A stretch of 64,000 nucleotides of DNA from Candidatus Magnetominusculus dajiuhuensis (GCA_015233465.1 JADFXP010000005.1:62001-126000), one strand, 5' to 3'; shown: positions 7,814 through 16,209, counted from the stretch's first letter. Numbers and translations are program-made. Notes: generated from the sequence alone by a model not told the origin.

Positions 7814-9145
7814 TTACCTTGTCTGTCTAAAGACCTCAGCAAGGTCTTTTAACAAAACCTTCTCCCCCATAATCTCCTTTATCTCACCTATGACATAAAA
7901 TGACCCTGTAATAACTATAAGACTTTTCTCTGAGCTTAGTTTTGAAGCCTGATTTAAGGCATCCAGTGTATCAGCAGACAAATAAAACTGTGGTTTATTT
8001 TTAAGAGAAATACTTTCAGCAATATCTGCAAGATTCTGAGGATTTTCAGCCCTTCCGTTTGCAGGCGCAGTAAAGATCACATGACTGCATATCGGCAGGA
8101 TATTTTCAAGCATCTTTGTCTTATCTTTATCAGACATTATACCTATGATTAATATAACCTCTTTGTAATTATTATTCGTAAGATATATATCCTTTATAGT
8201 TTGCGCAAGGGCTGCTATTGCCGCTGGATTATGCGCCCCATCAATTAAAATTGATCTCCCATTATATTCAACTAACTCATATCTTGCCTGCCATTTCAAA
8301 TCTCCTATTGCAGATTGAACCATTGACAGATCACCAAACAAAAGCTCAAAACCCTTAATTGCACATGCAATATTTTGTACCTGATGAATTCCGCTAATCG
8401 GCGTATGAAGCGATACACTCTGCCTTCCAATATATTTAAACACTGAACCCCTTATATCTGTAACAATATCCTCAGCTCTAAAATCCTTTCCATAAACATA
8501 TAATGGGGCGGAATTTGTCCTTGCACGCTCCTCTATCACTGCCATCGCCTTATCGCTTTGAAGCATTGAAATAACAGGGACATTTGGTTTGATAATACCT
8601 GCCTTTTCAAATGCAATCTCTTCTATTGTTTCACCAAGAAATTCCTTATGGTCAACATTAATATTTGTAATTATACAAAGGGCTGGCTTAATAATATTGG
8701 TTGAATCAAATCTCCCGCCTAAACCAGTCTCAAACACACCCCATTGAACTCCCATTTTCTTAAAGAATAAAAATGCAATCAATGTTGCACATTCAAAAAA
8801 TGTAGGCGTTATATCTGGGATAGTTTTTAGCCTCTCCCGAATCTGCATTGTAAGATTAATAACTTCTACTTCCTTAATCTCAACATCATCAATAACAATT
8901 CTTTCTGTAAATCTTGTAAGATGAGGAGAGGTGAATATTCCAGTTTTAAATCCTTGAGTTGTTAATAAGGCTTGAAAGGTCTTAGCAGTAGTTCCCTTGC
9001 CATTAGTGCCTGCAATATGGACGGTATTATATGCACTTTGAGGCAGCCCTAATAATTGTGAAATTTTATTTATATTTTCAAGCCCAAGCTTAATCCCATG
9101 TGACCTAAGATTGTAAAGATATGAAAGGGTATTATTATAATCCAT
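7814..9145 (-). CDS. folC: Bifunctional folylpolyglutamate synthase / dihydrofolate synthase
   Basis: A 443-aa ATP-dependent ligase of the Mur-ligase superfamily that adds glutamate to dihydropteroate and to folates. The P-loop GTNGKGTT is at residues 46-53. The typical FTSPHL, FFECATLIAF, ETGLGGRFDSTN and ILIDGAHNP motifs follow in order. It is transcribed alone on the minus strand, convergent with the phosphatase gene and divergent from the EEP nuclease gene. folC here fits with folK upstream and suggests folate genes are scattered rather than in one operon. Confidence 0.95.
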   Translation of the reverse strand: MDYNNTLSYLYNLRSHGIKLGLENINKISQLLGLPQSAYNTVHIAGTNGKGTTAKTFQALLTTQGFKTGIFTSPHLTRFTERIVIDDVEIKEVEVINLTMQIRERLKTIPDITPTFFECATLIAFLFFKKMGVQWGVFETGLGGRFDSTNIIKPALCIITNINVDHKEFLGETIEEIAFEKAGIIKPNVPVISMLQSDKAMAVIEERARTNSAPLYVYGKDFRAEDIVTDIRGSVFKYIGRQSVSLHTPISGIHQVQNIACAIKGFELLFGDLSMVQSAIGDLKWQARYELVEYNGRSILIDGAHNPAAIAALAQTIKDIYLTNNNYKEVILIIGIMSDKDKTKMLENILPICSHVIFTAPANGRAENPQNLADIAESISLKNKPQFYLSADTLDALNQASKLSSEKSLIVITGSFYVIGEIKEIMGEKVLLKDLAEVFRQTR

Positions 9146-9244
9146 GTTAATCAGACCTATTAAAATATTAATTTTTTAATGTATAATAACAAATTGAACG
9201 AAAAATGGAAACTTTTTCACTCTTCACTATTCATTATAAAGTTA

Positions 9245-9273
9245 TTGACTACAACTTTTTGGTTTTGTTAGAT
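9245..9273 (+). promoter_or_regulatory. Candidate sigma-70 promoter for the accessory island
   Basis: TTGACT (9245-9250), 17-nt spacer, TTAGAT (9268-9273) preceded by TG as in an extended -10 element. It lies 35 nt before the ATG of the EEP nuclease gene, which has a strong AGGAGG site. Confidence 0.45.
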
Positions 9274-9307
9274 TAACTGTAATGCTACTTAGGAGGACTT
9301 CAAACAA

Positions 9308-10822
9308 ATGGACACTACTCAAATAATATCAAGTTTAATAAATCTTTTTAGGACATTACTGCCTAATGTACTGTCAAAAAAAGATTCGCAGCGTAAAGAT
9401 TTACAGATTAATCCAGTGGCATTTAATGTAACAGAAGAACTTTGGGGGATACTAATGTCTAAGGCAAAGACCAATATTCCTCTTAAAGATGCCTTAAATG
9501 AAATGGCGGTGCTGCCTGATGATGACGATGTGGCTGCATCACTAAGGCTTCAATTTAAAAAATTACTAGCTAAAGATGAATCGCTGCAAGATATAATTGG
9601 AGACAAATTAAATGAAGTCATAAATTCTGGGTTTCAATTAAATTATAGCATTGGGTTATCTTCTTTTAAATGGCTTGAGGTGCTGGATAAAAATGATGCC
9701 ACATTAAAACGCCTTGAGATGATACGTCAATTTAGATGCGGAGTTCCACTTCATCAAATCACTGAGGCATTTCATACTGATACTGAATATGTTCATAGAG
9801 TTAATGCAGCATTTTCTCATAGCGGGACTCAAGGAGTTATTTCTGGATCAAATGTCAGACACTGGCTTGATACGCTTGACCCAAATGATAATATTTTAAG
9901 AAGACTTGACATGATTGGCCAGTTAAAATCAGGAACACCTCCAGAGATAATTGCAAGGCAATATAATACTCTGCCTGATTATGTTCACAGAATTGCAAGC
10001 GCGTTTGATAAATATGGAGCAGTGGGGATTTTAACTGAAGAGGATTTTAGAAAATACCGCACGATCTATCCAGATACCATTAGAATATGCTCATTTAATC
10101 TGCATGGAACTCATGATTCAAATGATTATTACAGATTCAAACGTATTGCGCATGAATTAAGCGCCTATGAACCAGAGATATGTTCGTTTCAAGAGGTAAT
10201 CAGCGGTTATGGAATAGAAGAGACAAGCGCTCAGATTGCCACATGGCTGACAAATATCACAGGGTATCATTATCGCACATTTTTTGGTCATTGTCATTTA
10301 TTTATGGACAAATATCCAGAAGGAATAGCGGTAAGCGCCAAGTATCAATTAAAAAATACTAATCTTATTGATCTTAATAAGGGATTAAGAGGAGAAGTAC
10401 ATCCGCTAATGGAGAGATTTGCAGCAGTATCAGAGGTAGAGATTCGCGGTAAAAAGATAGTATTTGCATCAGTACATCTTGATCATTCAGAAGATGAAAG
10501 GGTAAGACCAGCCCAAGTAGAGAAACTTCATCATGAGATAAATCGAATTTATGGGAAAAACGATATATACTGCACGATATTAGCAGGGGATTTTAATGAC
10601 ATAGAAGACTCTAAGACTATTAATTATTTGGTAGAAAAAGGTTATAAAGACGCATACAGGGCTTGCAGTCCAAGCGGAGGTAATACCTATCCTTCACATA
10701 ATCCATATACAAGGATTGATTATATAATGGTCAAAGGGGATGTAAAGTTTCTTCAGACTTCATTGATATTAAAAGATCCTTCTCTAAGTGATCATGTTGG
10801 GATACTTGCAGTGATTGAATAG
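9308..10822 (+). CDS. Endonuclease/exonuclease/phosphatase (EEP) protein with two N-terminal HTH-like repeats
   Basis: A 504-aa protein. Residues about 126-182 and 188-245 are two copies of a homeodomain-like helix-turn-helix unit (LKRLEMIRQFRCGVPLHQI... and LRRLDMIGQLKSGTPPEII..., each with a YVHRxxxAF third helix). Residues 258-504 are an EEP hydrolase (DNase I/Mg-dependent phosphodiesterase fold) with the whole catalytic set: FNLHG, SFQEV, SVHLDH, AGDFND, RIDYIM and SDHVG. It probably acts on nucleic acid or a phosphodiester; the repeats suggest DNA binding. It heads the + strand accessory island. No signal peptide is seen. Start from AGGAGG before ATG 9308. Confidence 0.8.
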   Translation: MDTTQIISSLINLFRTLLPNVLSKKDSQRKDLQINPVAFNVTEELWGILMSKAKTNIPLKDALNEMAVLPDDDDVAASLRLQFKKLLAKDESLQDIIGDKLNEVINSGFQLNYSIGLSSFKWLEVLDKNDATLKRLEMIRQFRCGVPLHQITEAFHTDTEYVHRVNAAFSHSGTQGVISGSNVRHWLDTLDPNDNILRRLDMIGQLKSGTPPEIIARQYNTLPDYVHRIASAFDKYGAVGILTEEDFRKYRTIYPDTIRICSFNLHGTHDSNDYYRFKRIAHELSAYEPEICSFQEVISGYGIEETSAQIATWLTNITGYHYRTFFGHCHLFMDKYPEGIAVSAKYQLKNTNLIDLNKGLRGEVHPLMERFAAVSEVEIRGKKIVFASVHLDHSEDERVRPAQVEKLHHEINRIYGKNDIYCTILAGDFNDIEDSKTINYLVEKGYKDAYRACSPSGGNTYPSHNPYTRIDYIMVKGDVKFLQTSLILKDPSLSDHVGILAVIE

Positions 10823-10833
10823 GGGTTAATTAT

Positions 10834-11094
10834 GTGGTAGGATTGTTGAAATATACGATAATGTTCAAACCACTATCAACAAGGCAATTAAAGACTTTTT
10901 CTTCAAATGAGAAAGTTCGTATAATGGTGAAAATTGAAGCACTAGCAGATAACCTCTCTGGCGATATAAAAAGGCTCACGAATTTTATGCCTGAATACCG
11001 TTTAAAAGTTGGCGATTATCGGGTGCTGTTTTAAGTTGAAGCAAAAAAGGTGCTAATCTATTTTATAAAACATAGAAATGAGGCGTACCGATGA
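10834..11094 (+). pseudogene. RelE/ParE-family toxin, disrupted by a nonsense codon
   Basis: The frame reads a RelE-type toxin (MFKPLSTRQLKTF...EYRLKVGDYRVLF), hits TAA at 11032-11034, then continues in the same frame with VEAKKVLIYFIKHRNEAYR to TGA at 11092-11094. The missing residue is normally Glu in this family, so one GAA-to-TAA change explains the stop. The lost piece holds the C-terminal H-R-x-E-x-Y active-site strand. The true start may be GTG 10834 or ATG 10861. The partner antitoxin downstream is also broken. Confidence 0.75.
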
Positions 11095-11105
11095 AAGAAG
11101 CTGGT

Positions 11106-11266
11106 ATGATTACTTTAACCCTGAATTTTTAACAAAAGAGGAGAAAAAAGAATTTGTAATTCTTCCATATGAGGATATTGTTGATCTTTGAACTGCAAAA
11201 CGAGAAGAAAAAGACAGACCTTCTATTCCAATAGCAGATGTCAAAAAAGAACTTGAAATGTTATAG
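11106..11266 (+). pseudogene. Antitoxin of the decayed module, frameshifted and with a nonsense codon
   Basis: From ATG 11106 the first residues read MITL, then a one-base loss near 11116 changes frame. The other frame gives NPEFLTKEEKKEFVILPYEDIVDL, TGA (11189-11191), then TAKREEKDRPSIPIADVKKELEML to TAG at 11264-11266. The EFVILPYED and KDRPSIP...VKKEL segments match antitoxins that follow RelE-type toxins. It overlaps nothing intact and can make no full-length product. Confidence 0.65.
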
Positions 11267-11294
11267 TTAATTATAAGGTAAGAAATAATTACTT

Positions 11295-11528
11295 ATGAGC
11301 AAAGATAAAAAATTATTACTCAAAATTTTACAAGGAGAGTCAAATTCAAATATTATTTTTTCCGAGTTATGCAGATTATTAATCAATCTTGGCTTTAAAG
11401 AAAGAATTAAAGGAAGTCATCATATTTATATTAAGGATGACGTGGAGGAAATATTAAACTTACAATCAGATAATTCAAAGGCAAAGACATATCAAGTTAA
11501 ACAAGTGCGCAATATTTATTATCTATAA
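11295..11528 (+). CDS. hicA: HicA-type mRNA interferase toxin
   Basis: A 77-aa protein related to HicA, a double-stranded-RNA-binding-like fold that cleaves mRNA. The core is FSELCRLLINLGFKERIKGSHHIYI, in which the GSHH histidine is the usual catalytic residue, followed by the strand and AKTYQVKQVR helix. It precedes hicB by 23 nt, the standard toxin-antitoxin order for this family. It looks intact, unlike the neighbouring RelE-type module. Confidence 0.85.
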   Translation: MSKDKKLLLKILQGESNSNIIFSELCRLLINLGFKERIKGSHHIYIKDDVEEILNLQSDNSKAKTYQVKQVRNIYYL

Positions 11529-11551
11529 ATATAACATGGGAGCAAATATTA

Positions 11552-11761
11552 ATGAATAGATATGAAATTATCATATACTGGAGTGAAGAAGATAAGGCAT
11601 TTATAGCAGAGGTTCCTGAGTTACCCGGATGTATTGCTGATGGCGTCAATTATCAAGAAGCTCTTAATAATATTGAAATAATCATTAAAGAATGGATAGA
11701 AACTGCAAGAGAATTAGGACGTGCAATTCCAAAACCTAAAGGTAGATTAATATTCGCATGA
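11552..11761 (+). CDS. hicB: HicB-type antitoxin
   Basis: A 69-aa protein with the partial RNase H-like fold of HicB: YEIIIYWSEEDKAFIAEVPELPGCIADGVNYQEALNNIEIIIKEWIETARELGRAIPKP. The PELPGC and EAL/W-I-E-T-A elements are characteristic. There is no C-terminal DNA-binding extension, so autoregulation may need the complex or may be absent. It follows hicA by 23 nt, and a family A repeat lies directly downstream. Confidence 0.9.
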   Translation: MNRYEIIIYWSEEDKAFIAEVPELPGCIADGVNYQEALNNIEIIIKEWIETARELGRAIPKPKGRLIFA

Positions 11762-11774
11762 TTTTTTTAATTAA

Positions 11775-11829
11775 CGGGTCAAGGGGTCTTAGACTCCTTG
11801 CGGGATTTTTAAGGGCAGAGCCCTTAAAG
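11775..11829 (+). repeat. Family A palindromic repeat (variant)
   Basis: GGGTCAAGGGGTCTTAGACT, then CCTTGCGGGATTTTT and AAGGGCAGAGCCCTT. It is in reverse orientation to the copy at 7697. The AAGGGCAGAGCCCTT hairpin ends just before the Fic gene's ribosome binding region. Confidence 0.8.
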
Positions 11830-11847
11830 AAATAGGGAGAATCACAT

Positions 11848-13476
11848 ATGCCGCAAAAGACTGAAAATTTTGTTATGGCGTATAATTGGGATCATCATTG
11901 TCATGACCTAATAGAGTCATTAAAGGCCAATTTTTATCATATGCACAGGGAGTTAAATGAGCTGCCTCATGAAAAGGTCATTAATAAGATTTCTCTGCTC
12001 AATTATTTCAAAAAATTACATTACAATAAAGAACTTTATTTTAAGACGATAAAAGATATAGATGACCGTCAGTTTTCCATAAAGTCTCTTGGTTATAGAG
12101 GTTATGGCGTAAATATGGATTTATTAAACGCCCTTGACGGCTTGAAAACTGAACATGCAGGGCATATTTATTGGTTAATAGAAGAGGGATTTAAAAGACC
12201 TCTTGAACTTGTAAAAAAGAAGATATATATGCCAGTTGAATTGATAGAGAAGATGGATACAGGATATGTTGTATTTGAGCTTTGCAAGAAGATGGATCTT
12301 CTGCCTGAGGAACATATTCCAGAGCCTCCAAGGCCTGTAGAGCTAAATAATCTTGAGGAATATTACAATGTCATGGCAAGAAGCACGCCATGGAATGTAA
12401 ATACAGCGATATTTCAAAGGCTTTTTTTAAATTTGGGATGCGCCTCTATGACCATAATGAAAGGCACGGTTGGTCATGTAGATACACAAACGCCTCAGGA
12501 ATTAAAGATAATAGGCAATAGAAATTTTCTTATAATGTTCAAAGAGACCTTTGCAAATCTTCATCTGTTTACAGATATAAATCTTGACTTGTTAAAGACG
12601 ATTCATAAGATATTATCTAATGGGCTTGTGCCTCATGCAGGGAATTTTCGTCCTCATGACTTTCCAGATAGAAACGGAGTGACATTTGAAAATAATAATT
12701 TTGAAAGGGAGATAAATGACCTTGGGCATGTGTTATGGGAGACAGCGCAGAGTTTTAATCACCTTGATAATTTCGTATATAATATAGCTAGGGCATATTT
12801 TATGTTTATAGGTATACATCCATTTTGGGATTCAAATGGAAGGGTTGGAAAGTGTTTTGTCAATTATATGTTTCTCAAAAAAGGACTTCCGCCGATAAGT
12901 TTTCATAATACAACAGAGGTCTTGAGCCTTCCGCGATATGGCGGGACTATGGATGAGATGTATATCTATATAAAGACAAGGCTTTTAATGGCAGTTGAGG
13001 ATTATTATTATGAGAGAAGAAAACTTGAACTCTTTGATTTTATTGATAAACAGGTCTATAATGTTTCATTTGACTCAGGATTTTATTTCAGACAGATAGA
13101 CGATAATCCGCAGAAGATTGAGTTGAATTTTCAGATTTTCTTACTTAGTTGGGACAATCCATTGTTTAACCAACTGCTTGATCAATGCAGGGTAGTAGTA
13201 GGAGAAGAGCATTACGCAAAGAGCCTGATATTATACTGTGGATTCAGCCATTCAAGACATGGAGAATGGCAGCATGTATTTACTATAAAGGGTGATTATC
13301 ATATTGAAGAGAGAACTTGTGAGATAGGCGCAAGGTTATTTGATGTAGATCTAATTATTGAATTAAAGGATTATCATTATAATTACAATTATTTTTCATG
13401 TTCAGTGGTTACTAATGACGGGTCAATGATTTATAATAATAAGGGGTTGAATTATTCGTATCAGATTGAGAGGTAG
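11848..13476 (+). CDS. Fic domain protein with a variant active-site motif
   Basis: A 542-aa protein with a central Fic fold (about 245-375). The catalytic loop is HPFWDSNGRVGK at residues 324-335; the canonical form is HxFx(D/E)GNGRxxR, so here G becomes S and the last Arg becomes Lys. The target-docking flap (GNFRPHDF, about 265-275) is present. The N-terminal 240 residues are helical with two similar YWLIEEGFKRPLELV-type segments, and a 150-residue C-terminal domain is unassigned. Fic proteins usually transfer AMP to protein hydroxyls. No inhibitory S/TxxxE(G/N) helix was recognised. Starts after AGGGAG at ATG 11848. Confidence 0.8.
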   Translation: MPQKTENFVMAYNWDHHCHDLIESLKANFYHMHRELNELPHEKVINKISLLNYFKKLHYNKELYFKTIKDIDDRQFSIKSLGYRGYGVNMDLLNALDGLKTEHAGHIYWLIEEGFKRPLELVKKKIYMPVELIEKMDTGYVVFELCKKMDLLPEEHIPEPPRPVELNNLEEYYNVMARSTPWNVNTAIFQRLFLNLGCASMTIMKGTVGHVDTQTPQELKIIGNRNFLIMFKETFANLHLFTDINLDLLKTIHKILSNGLVPHAGNFRPHDFPDRNGVTFENNNFEREINDLGHVLWETAQSFNHLDNFVYNIARAYFMFIGIHPFWDSNGRVGKCFVNYMFLKKGLPPISFHNTTEVLSLPRYGGTMDEMYIYIKTRLLMAVEDYYYERRKLELFDFIDKQVYNVSFDSGFYFRQIDDNPQKIELNFQIFLLSWDNPLFNQLLDQCRVVVGEEHYAKSLILYCGFSHSRHGEWQHVFTIKGDYHIEERTCEIGARLFDVDLIIELKDYHYNYNYFSCSVVTNDGSMIYNNKGLNYSYQIER

Positions 13477-13497
13477 GGGGATTAAGGAGAATTTGTG

Positions 13498-14001
13498 ATG
13501 ATTTCTATAACTAAACCTATGGATACAGCATTATCAAATGAAATTGATAAATTCAAAAAATCAATAGATAAATTATTTGGAAATATCAAACTCTGGTTAT
13601 CTGATACTGATCTTTTAATTTCAGAAGGTACTACACTTATATCTGAAGAAGATATTGGTACGTATGAAGTACCAATTCTAATAATAGATGATAAAAATGG
13701 GAAAAAGATAGCAACTATAAAACCTATTGCCTCAAAGGTAATTCTAACAAAGTGGAGGATTGATGTTATTGGGAAATTCGATAAGGAGATAATTGTTTTT
13801 ATGGATAAGGGGGGTCCTTCATATGAATCAAAGACAGTATTGAGTAATGGAAAAGTTGAATTTAAAACTCGATATTATTATAAAGGAGTTAAAAAAGGCG
13901 GATGGTATTGGATAGAAGATAGCAGGAGGGGAAGGGCTCTTATATTAAATAGGAAGCTTTTCTTAGACATTTTAGAGTTGGTTAGCGATTATGAGCAGTG
14001 A
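13498..14001 (+). CDS. Unknown protein, upstream partner of a HEPN-type gene
   Basis: A 167-aa acidic/mixed protein with no recognised family. The middle has alternating strands (YEVPILIIDDKNGKKIATIKPIASKVILTKWRIDVIG, read in pieces), suggesting a beta-rich core, and the end carries a GGWYWIEDSRRGRALILN segment before a helical tail. A GTG at 13495 is also in frame, but the AAGGAG at 13484-13489 is better spaced for ATG 13498. Its last 11 nt overlap the next gene, so both are made together. The pairing recalls toxin-antitoxin or effector-immunity layouts, which is inference. Confidence 0.75.
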   Translation: MISITKPMDTALSNEIDKFKKSIDKLFGNIKLWLSDTDLLISEGTTLISEEDIGTYEVPILIIDDKNGKKIATIKPIASKVILTKWRIDVIGKFDKEIIVFMDKGGPSYESKTVLSNGKVEFKTRYYYKGVKKGGWYWIEDSRRGRALILNRKLFLDILELVSDYEQ

Positions 14002-14557
14002 CATTATTATTGACTTTGATAATATTTTAGAGTTATATGAATATAATAAAGATTGTTATAAAATTATAAGAAACATACAAGAAATAAATGAGCATAAGTT
14101 ATTTGATAATACTAAATTTATTGATTCCGATAAAGTAGAGATTGAGATACTATTAGAAAAAACTCAAAAAGAAGCTGATGATTATTATATGCTTTACTTA
14201 TGGGTAACATTTGAGCGATTTATAATTAATTTTCTCTCAATAAAAGGTGAAAAACTTATTGATGATAAGCCTGAATTATTTGCTGATAATTTTTATTGTA
14301 AATTTAAGGAGAATATTGAGAGATGGCGGTTTGATGATGTTTTAGATTTATTTGATGAAGTTCTTGATAAAAGTTTAATAGATAATGTTAAAAAAATCAA
14401 AAGATATAGAGATTGGATAGGTCATAGAAATAAAAAGAAAAAGAAACCAATAGCTTTTAACCCTTATGAGGTTTATAATATTTTAATCGCTATGGTTAAA
14501 GAAATCCAACAAGAGGCGATGTTGGGGGTTGCACCCCCAAACCCCGCAAGGCATTGA
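13991..14557 (+). CDS. HEPN-like protein (candidate RNase)
   Basis: A 188-aa helical protein. A helix with YMLYLWVTFERFIINFLS (about 66-83) is followed by helix pairs and a HEPN-type Rx4H motif, R140-D-W-I-G-H145, in the context KKIKRYRDWIGHRNK. This matches metal-independent RNases of the HEPN superfamily (RiboL-PSP/MAE_28990-like layouts). Residues 178-188 (LGVAPPNPARH) are encoded by a family A repeat, so the natural C-terminus has been replaced or extended. It overlaps the upstream unknown gene by 11 nt. The family call is based on the motif and helical pattern only. Confidence 0.6.
   Translation: MSSDIIIDFDNILELYEYNKDCYKIIRNIQEINEHKLFDNTKFIDSDKVEIEILLEKTQKEADDYYMLYLWVTFERFIINFLSIKGEKLIDDKPELFADNFYCKFKENIERWRFDDVLDLFDEVLDKSLIDNVKKIKRYRDWIGHRNKKKKKPIAFNPYEVYNILIAMVKEIQQEAMLGVAPPNPARH
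14522..14555 (+). repeat. Family A-related repeat forming a gene end
   Basis: TTGGGGGTTGCACCCCCAAA followed by CCCCGCAAGGCATT. The first part is a perfect hairpin. It encodes the last 11 residues and leads into the stop of the HEPN-like gene. The same sequence, with one change, occurs on the other strand at 63880-63914 inside the end of rsmH. Confidence 0.85.
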
Positions 14558-14571
14558 GGTGAACATAAACT

Positions 14572-16188
14572 ATGAAAAAAGAATTTGCTGAGAGTTTTGC
14601 TAGTCCTTCATATAAATGGATAGGAAATCACAGGACAGTAAAAAATATGCAAAACTGGCAGATATCTAATTATCCGGGCTGCATTGGATTTGCCTTCCAA
14701 GAACATTCATCTGGTATGTCTTTAAAGGTTGTATTAAAGGCTTATAGAGATGACGGAACAAGAGAAAACTTTATAATAAATACCTATCACTGCGGTGATT
14801 TTGGCAATGGGTATCAAAAATGGCAGACCCATCAACTCCCTCTTTTTCCATATGAAAGCTGTCACGGCAAGATTACAAATGTCAAATTTTCATATATAGT
14901 TCATAAAGACGGCAGATCAATACCTTCACAATATAATTATAAATTCGCATCTCTGCCAGAGTTTGAAAGAGGTAACATAGGAAACGATGATTTTCATGAT
15001 TCGTATTTCAAAAATGAAAACAACTATGTAACAAACGAAACAAACGGAATTGAAGTGCAGGATGCCCTTAATAGGATAAATAAAACATCAGGCGACCTGC
15101 CGATTCAACCGTTTTTCACAAGAGGCAACAGATGGGATCCATCTCACCCTGTAAATGAAATCCATCGTCAGATTGACTGGGTAATTGAAAAAAAGAAACA
15201 GAGCCCGCAAAAGAGACGCTATATACATATGGCAATATTTGATATTGATAACTATTATATTGCTAAACACCTGATCTATGCAAAAGAATGCGGAGTTGAG
15301 GTAGAGTGCTTTGCTGATTGGGCTGCAGTAAGCTCTATGAACTGCACAGAACATGTGGCAATGATGAGACGCGCAGGCATTGCCATATATGGAGTGGTTA
15401 GAAATACCCCTGGAGACCCAACCGGCGGAATATCCAGCATGCACACAAAGATTATTATCTTTGACGGCGAGATAGTTCACTCAAGTTCTTATAATCTGCA
15501 TTTTCATCTATGGGGCGGAAACTGGGAAAACGGTATATCTTATTATTCACAAGATTATGTTCCTATTTATGAAAATATCTATAATGCAATCAGGGGAGGC
15601 GTTATTGCGCCTGTTAATATAAAGCCTTATGACAGATATAATCTATACTACAGCTTTGGAAGTAATAATACACAAACAAGAAACTTTTATAGACCTCAGG
15701 ATGCTATAATTACAGAAATAAATAATGCTAAGTATACAATAATAATTTGTATGTTTGAACTTGGACATTTAAGCGGATGTTCAGAGCAGGATAATCATGA
15801 AACAGACGTTGTAAGCGCTATAATAAATGCAAGAAACCGCGGTATTAATGTCAAAGTCATACTAAATGGAATGATAAATCATACAGGAGACCTGCCTGAT
15901 GCAAAGGATATATGGAAATGGCGGCCGCTTAAAGATCCAGTCAGGAGATTGAAAGAGGAATGGATAGACCTTAATTTTGTGTATTATTGGGAGAGTATTT
16001 ATTCTCCGATACATCATAAATTTGCAGTAATTGATAATGATACTGTAATAACAGAGTCTTATAATTGGTATATTACAAGTTTATATTCAGATGAGACGCT
16101 TGCAGTTATCAGAGATAAAAAAACAGCTCAAGAATTCACTAATGAGGCATATAAGATTTTAGAGAGTTTCAGAATTGGCCATGATTAA
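14572..16188 (+). CDS. Phospholipase D-like protein with two HKD motifs
   Basis: A 538-aa protein. Residues 1-160 form an unassigned beta-rich domain (GMSLKVVLKAYRDDG..., INTYHCGDFGNG). Residues 175-535 carry two PLD modules with H291-x-K293-x4-D298 (MHTKIIIFDGE) and H481-x-K483-x4-D488 (HHKFAVIDND), each followed by the usual S/E-S-Y-N. PLD-fold enzymes cleave phosphodiesters in lipids or DNA; the neighbouring nuclease genes favour nucleic acid, but this is not shown. There is no signal peptide. It starts 14 nt after the HEPN-like gene, so it may be in the same transcript. Confidence 0.85.
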   Translation: MKKEFAESFASPSYKWIGNHRTVKNMQNWQISNYPGCIGFAFQEHSSGMSLKVVLKAYRDDGTRENFIINTYHCGDFGNGYQKWQTHQLPLFPYESCHGKITNVKFSYIVHKDGRSIPSQYNYKFASLPEFERGNIGNDDFHDSYFKNENNYVTNETNGIEVQDALNRINKTSGDLPIQPFFTRGNRWDPSHPVNEIHRQIDWVIEKKKQSPQKRRYIHMAIFDIDNYYIAKHLIYAKECGVEVECFADWAAVSSMNCTEHVAMMRRAGIAIYGVVRNTPGDPTGGISSMHTKIIIFDGEIVHSSSYNLHFHLWGGNWENGISYYSQDYVPIYENIYNAIRGGVIAPVNIKPYDRYNLYYSFGSNNTQTRNFYRPQDAIITEINNAKYTIIICMFELGHLSGCSEQDNHETDVVSAIINARNRGINVKVILNGMINHTGDLPDAKDIWKWRPLKDPVRRLKEEWIDLNFVYYWESIYSPIHHKFAVIDNDTVITESYNWYITSLYSDETLAVIRDKKTAQEFTNEAYKILESFRIGHD

Positions 16189-16209
16189 AATTAAATGGAG
16201 GCTTGAAAG

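Noticed and set aside
11189-11191. TGA as a selenocysteine codon in the antitoxin-like frame
   Set aside because: Antitoxins do not use selenocysteine, the gene also has a frameshift, and no SECIS-like hairpin directly follows.
15088-15480. 130-aa minus-strand ORF inside the PLD gene
   Set aside because: It is antisense to conserved HKD-containing coding sequence and has no homology-like pattern.
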